Origin: Dehalogenimonas sp. W
GTDB lineage: Bacteria; Chloroflexota; Dehalococcoidia; Dehalococcoidales; Dehalococcoidaceae
DNA length: 64,000 bases
Assembly: GCF_037094495.1 (NCBI RefSeq)
Contig: NZ_CP146612.1
Span: 62,001-126,000 of the forward strand
Direction of reading: 5' to 3'
Shown here: positions 35,504-43,142 of the stretch, one piece after another
How the letters are laid out: each line of letters opens with the position of its first letter
Numbering within the stretch: position 1 is the first letter of the stretch
Notes under the pieces: generated by a model
Told to the model about the DNA's origin: nothing
Seen by the model: the letters and a program-made list of their open reading frames with translations, nothing else
The model's database searches: none
Program-made: the position numbers and the translations under genes

Positions 35504-36158
35504 AGATGACAGCGCCATCGTGGAACTGGTCAGCCTGTGCCTCAAAGTCAGCTGGCCGGAGGCCCACATCCTTTACGCCGGTCTGGCGGAGGAGGGGCTT
35601 GAACTCGCCGAACAGGAAAACCCGGACCTGATCATACTGGATCTGGGTTTGCCGGACAAAAGCGGCCTGGAGCTGCTCAAGGAACTGCGTCAGAGTTCGG
35701 CGGTACCGGTGATTATCCTGACGGTGAGGAACGAGGAATCTGATGTCGTCCGGGGCTTGGAACTTGGCGCCGACGACTACATCACCAAACCGTTCCGGCA
35801 GATGGAGTTCGTATCCCGCGCCAAGGCCTTATTGAGACGCCAGAAAGCCGTGGACACCAGTTTGCCTATTACTATCGGCCCGTTGCATTTTTCAGCGTCC
35901 CGCCGCCAGATTACCGGTAACTGTAAAAGCATCAGAGTGACCAATACCGAAGGAAAAATGTTATATTTACTGGCTCAGAACCGGGGAAAAGCGGTCTCCC
36001 ATGATGCCATTTCCCTGGCTATCTGGGGCGAAACGACTCCCGATGCCGCCAATTCCATCCGGGTGCACATGCGTAATTTACGACAGAAATTGGCGCAATT
36101 GGACCTCGGTGACCTCATCGCCACGCGCTCCGGCGCTGGTTACCTGATGAAAAAGTAG
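35484..36158 (+). CDS. OmpR/PhoB-family response regulator
   Basis: 224 aa. A receiver domain (MKILIVEDDSA; phospho-acceptor Asp in LIILDLGLPDKSG; Thr in ILTVRNE; Lys in DDYITKPF) is followed by a winged-helix DNA-binding domain (VTNTEGKMLYLLAQNRGKAVSHDAI ... SIRVHMRNLRQKL ... IATRSGAGYLMKK). I chose the ATG at 35484, with AAGGAG 7 nt upstream, inside the end of the kinase gene. Partner of the PAS kinase. Target promoters are unknown; the inverted repeat at 38592-38618 is one candidate. Confidence 0.93.
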   Translation: MKILIVEDDSAIVELVSLCLKVSWPEAHILYAGLAEEGLELAEQENPDLIILDLGLPDKSGLELLKELRQSSAVPVIILTVRNEESDVVRGLELGADDYITKPFRQMEFVSRAKALLRRQKAVDTSLPITIGPLHFSASRRQITGNCKSIRVTNTEGKMLYLLAQNRGKAVSHDAISLAIWGETTPDAANSIRVHMRNLRQKLAQLDLGDLIATRSGAGYLMKK

Positions 36159-36216
36159 TCCGGCATTTTTAAACCTGACCCGCGGCGGTCGTAACAACAC
36201 ATTCCGGCCGCCGTTG

Positions 36217-38394
36217 TTATTCCTGATTCCAAACCGATGCTACCGGGAGCAGTACGGTGAAAACAGCTCCGCCGTCCGGATTGTTATCAGCATAGATCTG
36301 GCCGTAGTTTTGGGTCACGATACCGTGGCATACTGACAAGCCGAGACCGGTACCTTGCCCAACTTCCCGCGTGGTGAAAAACGGGTCAAACACCCGTTTA
36401 AGGTCTTCCTCCGGTATGCCGGAACCGTTGTCGCTAAAACTGACTGCAACTTTATCTGCCATCAGCCAAGTTGTAATGACCAATTGTCTGGGCTGATTTT
36501 TCGCTTTGAGTTCAGTCACCGCATTTATAATGACATTCAAAAAAACCTGTTGTATCTGGGCGGCATCAACAAAAAACGGCGGTAAATCCTCCGCCATGTC
36601 AGTCACCAGGTTAATCCCGTAATGCTCCAACTCGCAGGTCTGCAGTTCCACAGTTTCCCGGACCAGGCAATTGACGTCCACCGCTTCCCGCACCTGTAAG
36701 CGAGAGCCGGCAAAGGTCATCAGCCGCCGGACAATACCGGCCACCCGCTGGGCACTGGTATTGATGACTTCAACATCCTCCACTATTGATTCAGGGAGCT
36801 CCTGCTGAGACAGTAATTGAGCAAAGCCGATTACAGCCGTTAGAGGATTATTGATTTCGTGAGCAATACCGGAGGCCATTTCGCCGATACTGGCCAGATG
36901 CGCCGCCAGGTTCGCCTGTTTTTCATATTTCAGCCGATCTGCTTCGGCCTGTTTCTGTGTGCTGATATCGGTCAATACCCCGACAACAGTGACGATATGT
37001 TCATCAATGAATGCTTCCAGCCCAAGAATGACCGGCAGCTTGATGCCGTCAGCAGTTAATATTTGGCACTCTCTGGGCGGAATTTCTTCCCCTGCCAGCC
37101 GACGGGCCAGGTCTTGGGCGACCAGCGGCCGGCAATCATCTAAAAACAGCTGGATGATATCATAGCCGTCTTCCAGTGATACCTTGCTTAGATACCCTGA
37201 CGCCTGTTCAAAACGACGGTTGGCGAAGGTTAATTCTCCATTTTTCAAAACAAACACCATGCTGGGCAAAAGTTCAGCCAGCGTACGGAACCGCCGTTCC
37301 GACTGCTGTAATGCCTGAGCGGCCAGTTGCCGTTCGGTGATATCCCTCAATACCTGAATAAAGCTATAACTGCCGTCGGCTTCCAGCAACGGAGCTACGG
37401 CCACTTCATAATATTTGTTGTTGATAAAGGTAATCCGGTCCGGCATACGGGTCCGGGCATTCACCTCCGGCATGGGGCAATTCTCACAGGGGTCTTTTTG
37501 ACCCAGCACCGCGTAGCAGGTGTCGCCGATGTTCGCCCCGAAGCGCCGGCGTGCCGAGCGATTCATGAAGGTAATCTGCTTGTCACGGTTGACAATGATG
37601 ACGCTGTCGCCCATGCTTTCCAGCCAGGCCTCAACACTACGGCGAACCGCCTGGCTGTCACGGTACAGCCGGGCATTTTCCAGGTTCACCGCCAGATGGC
37701 CTGCCAGGGCCAGTACCGCCCGCCGGTCTGGCTCTAAATAATCACCCCTCAAACGGGGACCAACAACGATAATTCCCACCAGCCGTCCGCCGCCGGCAGC
37801 AACCGGCACCACCAGTCTGGCATCCAGACTCTCCAGAAAACCAACTTCGGATGAACTCAGGTTCTGAAGTTCCGGCAAGGTATTTATTTCCTGCATATTC
37901 ACTGTTTTTCGCTGCTGCTCCAGCCAGGAAACCAGCCCGCCCTGGCGTCGTAGTTTATAGCCCACGGCTTCTTTGGTGGGATGACAAGCCGAAACAACGA
38001 AGTTGTCATCATCGCGTTCCGGCAGCAAAAGCCAGGCGATGCGGCATTCCAGCGCACCGGAGATAAGCTCAACGACCCGATTGTCCATTGCCTCCGGATT
38101 GGCGATACTCTGGGTTTCACGAATAAATTCGTCAAGGTCTTTCAGATAATCGTAACGCCCGGCATAGTAGATACGGTCAATATGGTGCAATGCCCAGCGA
38201 AAAACCGGCCAGGAACTCCCTGCCAAAAAAATAAACAGGGCCACCAATATCCAGACATGTTCGCTTAAAACCACCAGTTGCCCGACCAACCATACTACGG
38301 CAATATACGGCAGCCCCACGACAACGGCTGTCACCAGATAGGCCAGAGCCCGGCGGGGGAATACCTGGTCAGTCAGAAATTCACGAAAGGCCAT
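36217..38394 (-). CDS. membrane-associated GAF-PAS-PAS sensor histidine kinase
   Basis: 725 aa from the ATG at 38394 (AAGGGG 5 nt upstream). A GTG two codons further up is also possible. Two N-terminal helices (about 18-40 and 48-68), a GAF domain (about 95-240), PAS 1 (250-370, including the cysteines GDTCYAVLGQKDPCENCPMP), PAS 2 (375-490), HisKA with GIAHEINNPLTAVIGFA and an HATPase ending in GTGLGLSVCHG follow. The CxxC-rich insert in PAS 1 could sense redox or metal. No response regulator is in the same transcription unit; the nearest is the convergent 35484 gene. Confidence 0.9.
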   Translation of the reverse strand: MAFREFLTDQVFPRRALAYLVTAVVVGLPYIAVVWLVGQLVVLSEHVWILVALFIFLAGSSWPVFRWALHHIDRIYYAGRYDYLKDLDEFIRETQSIANPEAMDNRVVELISGALECRIAWLLLPERDDDNFVVSACHPTKEAVGYKLRRQGGLVSWLEQQRKTVNMQEINTLPELQNLSSSEVGFLESLDARLVVPVAAGGGRLVGIIVVGPRLRGDYLEPDRRAVLALAGHLAVNLENARLYRDSQAVRRSVEAWLESMGDSVIIVNRDKQITFMNRSARRRFGANIGDTCYAVLGQKDPCENCPMPEVNARTRMPDRITFINNKYYEVAVAPLLEADGSYSFIQVLRDITERQLAAQALQQSERRFRTLAELLPSMVFVLKNGELTFANRRFEQASGYLSKVSLEDGYDIIQLFLDDCRPLVAQDLARRLAGEEIPPRECQILTADGIKLPVILGLEAFIDEHIVTVVGVLTDISTQKQAEADRLKYEKQANLAAHLASIGEMASGIAHEINNPLTAVIGFAQLLSQQELPESIVEDVEVINTSAQRVAGIVRRLMTFAGSRLQVREAVDVNCLVRETVELQTCELEHYGINLVTDMAEDLPPFFVDAAQIQQVFLNVIINAVTELKAKNQPRQLVITTWLMADKVAVSFSDNGSGIPEEDLKRVFDPFFTTREVGQGTGLGLSVCHGIVTQNYGQIYADNNPDGGAVFTVLLPVASVWNQE

Positions 38395-38528
38395 ACCCAC
38401 CCCTTGTGGACCCGTTTAATACAGCACCCCGGTGTGTCTTTACCACGTTTAACACCATTCACCTCACGTTTCATAGAGCGGTAACAGTGGACGGAAACGT
38501 TACGTTTTGTATCTTTTAGTTATTATCC

Positions 38529-38556
38529 ATTTTACCCTAAACAGTATTATTGTCAA
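38529..38556 (-). promoter_or_regulatory. promoter of the GAF-PAS kinase
   Basis: Minus strand TTGACA (38556-38551), 16-nt spacer, TAAAAT (38534-38529). The expected start near 38522 gives a ~128 nt leader. Confidence 0.65.
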
Positions 38557-38591
38557 TATATTTCTCTGTTTAAGTACAATAGTACTCTATA

Positions 38592-38618
38592 CTAAACGTT
38601 AGTACTGGTATCGTTTAG
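38592..38618. promoter_or_regulatory. CTAAACG inverted repeat, candidate operator
   Basis: CTAAACG (38592-38598), 13-nt gap, CGTTTAG (38612-38618), a centre-to-centre spacing of 20 bp (two turns). It lies 36-62 bp upstream of the -35 of the GAF-PAS kinase promoter, a position typical for an activator. Confidence 0.4.
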
Positions 38619-38686
38619 AAATAAGTCGGGGAATTAACAGGTGGTGCCTGGTACTTTTGGTCATAAAAAGCAGGAAAAATGCGATA

Positions 38687-39565
38687 TTAACGGAAGGGTT
38701 TGAAATGACGATCCAGAAACGAACTGACGCTTTCCTGGATAACGGGGTAATCATGCCAGTTGTAGTCATGGCCCGGAGCGCCGATATACAGCAGTACACT
38801 ACCCGGTGACTGAGCGCTTCGGCCGAACAGCGCCATTATGTTGGCGGTGATCGCCCTGCGCCAGTGACCGTAACTGAAGGCATCCGGCGTTTTGCCGTTG
38901 GAACGCATACTTAAAATACGGTCGTTGAGAAAAGTTTCATACCAGAATGGCGGACCAAACTCTAAACTGTACAACCGCGGATCTTCCGGCAACAGCCGCA
39001 TTACCTGGTTGGACATCACCGTTCCGTTGCTTTCAGAGGTTAAAAGGATTTGGAGGTTCGGCAAATGACGCCGCAAAAAACTCAAACGCAAAGCCAGCTC
39101 TTTAGGTTTGGCGATTGATTTGGCGCCGGCGTTTAAAATTTCACTGACATAGCCTCGTACACCGCGATAAGCCCGCTGGTAACTGAGTACAGTCACCCGG
39201 CACCCATCGGAAACTAGCTTCTCTTCAATGGCGTCGATGATGGTTGCGTACCCGGAAGCTTTGTCCAGATTGGACCAGCCATAGCCCCCGGAATTAAACA
39301 GCACAAAAACATCTGTTGTCAGTAATTCCCGGTAAGTGGCCAGCATATCAGTTGCCAGGCGCAACTGTTTTTTTCGGTCATGCCGGTGTGCCGCTATAGC
39401 CGTAGCCAAAGCATCATCACGGACACCCTTAGGCAGTTCTAGCGGTGAACCGGCCGGCAGAAAAGCACCATTGCGAGCCTGCCGCATGGTACCGGGTTCC
39501 GGCACCTGCCAGCTCAAGGCAGTTAATACCACTGCGGCGACAGCGAATAATACGAGGTAAATCAT
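38687..39565 (-). CDS. membrane-anchored protein with alpha/beta-hydrolase-like features
   Basis: 292 aa; I do not recognise the family. An N-terminal hydrophobic helix (1-18) is followed by a segment VFVLFNSGGYGWSN (about 86-98) like an oxyanion-loop region. LLTSESNGT, with Ser179 in an SxSxG-like elbow, follows, and then LLYIGAPGHDYNWHDYP near the C-terminus, with His266 or His271. This order fits an alpha/beta hydrolase, though the Asp of a triad is not assigned. It starts 9 nt after argD, so it is the last gene of the argJ-argB-argD unit. A link to arginine metabolism is unproven. Confidence 0.5.
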   Translation of the reverse strand: MIYLVLFAVAAVVLTALSWQVPEPGTMRQARNGAFLPAGSPLELPKGVRDDALATAIAAHRHDRKKQLRLATDMLATYRELLTTDVFVLFNSGGYGWSNLDKASGYATIIDAIEEKLVSDGCRVTVLSYQRAYRGVRGYVSEILNAGAKSIAKPKELALRLSFLRRHLPNLQILLTSESNGTVMSNQVMRLLPEDPRLYSLEFGPPFWYETFLNDRILSMRSNGKTPDAFSYGHWRRAITANIMALFGRSAQSPGSVLLYIGAPGHDYNWHDYPVIQESVSSFLDRHFKPFR

Positions 39566-39574
39566 GCCCGGCGT

Positions 39575-40774
39575 TTAACCCTGGTCAGAAGAGCCGAGGC
39601 GAACAATGGCAGTATTCAATTTTTCAATGGCCTCATCTATTTCCTGTTGGGTAATATTCAAAGCCGGCATCAACCTTAAGGCATCCGGTTTAACGTTATT
39701 CACCAGCAGACCGTTTTCCAAACACCGTTTGGCCAGCGCCCCGGCTATATCACCGTTAAGTTGAACAGCAATAAGCAGCCCTTTGCCGCGAACACCGGCG
39801 ATCATATTGGGGTGCTTCTCCTTCAGACGCATCAACCGCTCTGTAAGGTATCGCCCCATATCAAGCGCATTGCGCGAAATATCGTTTTCAATCACATACT
39901 TAACGGTGGCATAGGCGGCGGCGCAGGTTACCGGATTGCCGCCGAAAGTGGAACCATGCTCGCCGGCCGTGAATACGGAATACTTGTCTTTAGCCATAAT
40001 AGCGCCAATGGGCAAACCACCGCCCAATCCCTTGGCTAATGTCATGATGTCAGGTTCCACATCATATGACTGATAGGCAAAAAGCGTGCCGGTGCGGCCG
40101 ATGCCGGTTTGAATTTCATCAAAAATCAAGACTAAACCCTTTTCATCACACCAGCGGCGCACACCTTTGAGGTATTCCGGCGATGGCACGTTGACGCCGC
40201 CTTCACCCTGCACTGGCTCCAGCATCACGGCGCATACTGTTCCAGTGGTGGCCTGTTTGATAGCCTCCAGATTATTGAACTCCACATTGATGAACCCGGA
40301 CGGCAGCGGGGTATACGGCTGCTGATACTTCTGCTGTCCGGAGGCGGAAACCATAGCTAATGTCCGCCCGTGAAATGACCCGGTTACAGTGACAACCTCA
40401 TAGGCACCATTCAGATGCAGTTTGCCGTAACGCCTGGCCAGCTTGACCGCGCCTTCAGAAGCCTCAGCGCCGGAATTACCAAGAAATATTTTGTCCAGAC
40501 AACTGTTTTCCACCAGTAACTCTGCCAGCTTTAATTGAGGAAGGGTGTAATAATGATTGGAAGTCTGGATCAGTTCGGCGACCTGTTGCTGGACGGCGGT
40601 CACCACTGCCGGATGACAATGTCCCAAGGCATTCACCGCCCAACCGGCAACAAAGTCCAGATAGCTCCGTCCCTGTTCATCCCAGACGTAACTGCCGGCA
40701 CCTTTGACAATAGTCAGTGGCGCCCGAACCACGGTGCTCATGAAATATTTCTTTTCCAGTGCGACCCAATCCAT
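39575..40774 (-). CDS. argD: acetylornithine aminotransferase
   Basis: 399 aa class III PLP aminotransferase. NSGAEASEGAVKLARRYG, VTGSFHGRT, LIFDEIQTGIGRTGT and the Schiff-base Lys in DIMTLAKGLGGGLPIGA are all present. It converts N-acetylglutamate semialdehyde to N-acetylornithine. Third gene of argJ-argB-argD, 19 nt after argB. Confidence 0.94.
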   Translation of the reverse strand: MDWVALEKKYFMSTVVRAPLTIVKGAGSYVWDEQGRSYLDFVAGWAVNALGHCHPAVVTAVQQQVAELIQTSNHYYTLPQLKLAELLVENSCLDKIFLGNSGAEASEGAVKLARRYGKLHLNGAYEVVTVTGSFHGRTLAMVSASGQQKYQQPYTPLPSGFINVEFNNLEAIKQATTGTVCAVMLEPVQGEGGVNVPSPEYLKGVRRWCDEKGLVLIFDEIQTGIGRTGTLFAYQSYDVEPDIMTLAKGLGGGLPIGAIMAKDKYSVFTAGEHGSTFGGNPVTCAAAYATVKYVIENDISRNALDMGRYLTERLMRLKEKHPNMIAGVRGKGLLIAVQLNGDIAGALAKRCLENGLLVNNVKPDALRLMPALNITQQEIDEAIEKLNTAIVRLGSSDQG

Positions 40775-40793
40775 TTAATCCATCCTCCGGATT

Positions 40794-41567
40794 TTACGCG
40801 ATAATAGAAGTTCCGTTCAGCCCATTAATAACTTCATTGTACAGGATGTGAGGTTCCCGCCCATCAATAATGCTGGTTACAGTACCAGCGGCGCTGGCCC
40901 GCCGGGCGGCGCGGATCTTGGGCACCATACCGCCGGTGGCTACACCGGTAGTTACCATTATCTCGGCTTCCAGAGCAGTGATTGAACGGATAAGGTTATT
41001 CTCCGCATCTTTTATGCCGGGTACATCGGTGAGAAAAACCAAGCGGGCGGCCTGCAAGGCCGCGGCCAGCTCACCGGCTACCGGGTCACCGTTGATATTC
41101 AGCAAACGGGTCTGATTGTCGCCGGCATTCAACGACACCGGGGAAACAACCGGCACCATATTATTATCCAGCAATGTCTGCAGCAAAGTCGGGTCCACCA
41201 GCTCCGCATCGCCCATGTAACCCCAGTCAACACCGCGAACCTTGCCGCTGATAAGAGCCCCGTCAACGCCGGAAATACCGACAGCCTTAACACCGAGACT
41301 CAACAAATGAGCGACCGTCTCTTTATTAACCAGCCCGCCCAACACCGCAGCAACCACTTCCAGGGTATCCAGGTCGGTCACCCGTTCACCATCATGAATG
41401 CGGGTGGCGATACCAAGACGCTTCAGCCAGCCGTTAACCGTTGCCGCCCCACCGTGTACGACCACAGGCCGATAACCCTCATTTTTCAATCGCGCCACGT
41501 CTTCCAGCGAAGTATCCCTGCTGCCCAGCACCGAGCCGCCCAGCTTAATTACAATCGTCTTATCCAT
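40794..41567 (-). CDS. argB: acetylglutamate kinase
   Basis: 257 aa amino-acid kinase. VIKLGGSVLG (ATP site), VVHGGAATVNGWL (substrate loop) and LLNINGDPVAGELAAAL (NAG binding) match ArgB. At this length it lacks the N-terminal extension used by arginine-inhibited hexameric forms, so it may be the arginine-insensitive class. Second gene of the operon. Confidence 0.93.
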   Translation of the reverse strand: MDKTIVIKLGGSVLGSRDTSLEDVARLKNEGYRPVVVHGGAATVNGWLKRLGIATRIHDGERVTDLDTLEVVAAVLGGLVNKETVAHLLSLGVKAVGISGVDGALISGKVRGVDWGYMGDAELVDPTLLQTLLDNNMVPVVSPVSLNAGDNQTRLLNINGDPVAGELAAALQAARLVFLTDVPGIKDAENNLIRSITALEAEIMVTTGVATGGMVPKIRAARRASAAGTVTSIIDGREPHILYNEVINGLNGTSIIA

Positions 41568-41606
41568 CAGCCAATCCTAAAAATAACAACACCTTTTTGT
41601 TCTTCC

Positions 41607-42812
41607 TCAGGTGGAATAATCCGCGTTAATACGAATATATTCCTCACTCATATCGCAACCCCATCCGGTAAGAGAACTGGATCCCGACCCCAAATCCAGA
41701 CAGAGCGAGACCTCCCGACCTGACATCAGGGCAGCAGCCGAGGACTTATCAAATTCCACCGGCTGGCCCTGGTGAATCACTTTAATATCCCCAATAGTCA
41801 GACTCAGGCGCTCAATTTCAATATCCACCCCGCTGCGGCCGGCTGCGGCTACAATGCGCCCCCAATTTGGGTCTCCGCCGTGAACGGCAGTCTTGACGAG
41901 CGGTGATGATAACACCGTCCGGATTATTTTACGGGCATCTTCGTCAGAAGTAGTCCCCCTGACTTCAAGCTCTACTAACCGGGTTGCCCCTTCCCCGTCA
42001 CGGGCGATAGCTTTGGCCAGATAAACACAAACATATTCCAACGCGGCAGAAAATGCTTCATATGCATTGGTATCCGGTTCTATCGTCGTGCCGGAAAGCC
42101 CGTTTGCCAGTAAAAACACACTATCATTGGTGGAGGTATCACCGTCAACGGAAATAAGGTTAAAAGACCGCCCGACCTTCTGCCACAACAGTTCCCGAAG
42201 CAACCTGGGGTCAGGCGCTGCGTCGGTGGTAATAAAAGCCAGCATCGTGGCCATATCCGGATGTATCATCCCTGAACCCTTGGCACAACCCCCGACGGTA
42301 AAACCAAACTCCGGAACTGAAACCGCGATTTCCTTGGGCACCAAGTCAGTGGTCATGATGGCGCGGGCAAAATCATGTCCGCCATCGTCGGAAAGGGCTA
42401 TCCGGTCAAGCCCGGCTTTAATCCTATCCATCGGCAATTGACGTCCGATAACCCCGGTGCTGGCGACCAAAACCTCATCCTCAGCAATGCCCAAGTTGTC
42501 CGCCGCCCGGCGGGTCATCGCCCCGGCGTTCTCATAACCCAGACTCCCGGTGCCGGCGTTAGCACACCCGGCGTTAACCACAATGGCACGGCTGCGGCCG
42601 CTTTTCAGACGTTTTTCAGAGAGAACCACGGGAGCGGCCCGAAATCTGTTACGGGTAAAAACGCCGGCAGCACTGGCTGGTGGTTCTGTAACCAGTAAAG
42701 CCAGATCAAGCGCACCAGGTAAAGACTTAATGCCGGCCGAAACCGTTCCAGCGGAAAATCCGACTGGAGAAGTTACGGAACCATCAATGACAACAGTTAT
42801 CCCGGTGTTCAT
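41607..42812 (-). CDS. argJ: bifunctional ornithine acetyltransferase / N-acetylglutamate synthase
   Basis: 401 aa. The self-cleavage site is at the Thr of HPDMATMLAFITTDA (KGSGMIHPDMATML), giving the alpha and beta chains. It recycles the acetyl group from acetylornithine to glutamate, so this cell probably uses the cyclic arginine pathway. It heads the minus-strand arg unit. argC and argF are not in the window. Confidence 0.95.
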   Translation of the reverse strand: MNTGITVVIDGSVTSPVGFSAGTVSAGIKSLPGALDLALLVTEPPASAAGVFTRNRFRAAPVVLSEKRLKSGRSRAIVVNAGCANAGTGSLGYENAGAMTRRAADNLGIAEDEVLVASTGVIGRQLPMDRIKAGLDRIALSDDGGHDFARAIMTTDLVPKEIAVSVPEFGFTVGGCAKGSGMIHPDMATMLAFITTDAAPDPRLLRELLWQKVGRSFNLISVDGDTSTNDSVFLLANGLSGTTIEPDTNAYEAFSAALEYVCVYLAKAIARDGEGATRLVELEVRGTTSDEDARKIIRTVLSSPLVKTAVHGGDPNWGRIVAAAGRSGVDIEIERLSLTIGDIKVIHQGQPVEFDKSSAAALMSGREVSLCLDLGSGSSSLTGWGCDMSEEYIRINADYST

Positions 42813-42825
42813 AAGGTGATGCTAG

Positions 42826-42854
42826 AATATAGCATAGCCTGATACACAGGGCAA
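42826..42854 (-). promoter_or_regulatory. argJ proximal promoter
   Basis: Minus strand TTGCCC (42854-42849), 17-nt spacer ending TGC, TATATT (42831-42826). A second possible promoter lies upstream: TTGACT (42960-42955), 18 nt, TATTGT (42936-42931). The 330-nt gap 42813-43142 holds these, an AT-rich stretch and the hydrogenase promoter; I see no gene in it. Confidence 0.5.
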
Positions 42855-43031
42855 AGGTAGCGAATGTTAAAATCTGTACTTGCCTGGCCAAACTGCGCAA
42901 TACGGCAAGCAGTTGTAGTATTGCTGTTTCACAATAATGCCATATATTAGTTTAAGTCAAGAGTATTTTCAATGAATATTACGGCATAATCCTTTTGATA
43001 CTGCCAATATTTTTTCAGAATAAAATTAGCC

Positions 43032-43055
43032 AAGGACTAATCCTTATGATATACT
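43032..43055 (+). promoter_or_regulatory. hydrogenase operon promoter region with inverted repeat
   Basis: Extended -10 TGA-TATACT (43047-43055), with no good -35. Just upstream AAGGA (43032-43036), CTAA, TCCTT (43041-43045) forms a perfect inverted repeat at the -35 position, where a regulator could sit. The leader would be ~80 nt. Confidence 0.45.
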
Positions 43056-43142
43056 CATGGAACTTTTTTAAGTAATGAGATTCTACCTGTCCTGGTTCGG
43101 ACGCTTCTGGCGCAATTTATAAAACAAGTATAGGGGGGATGC

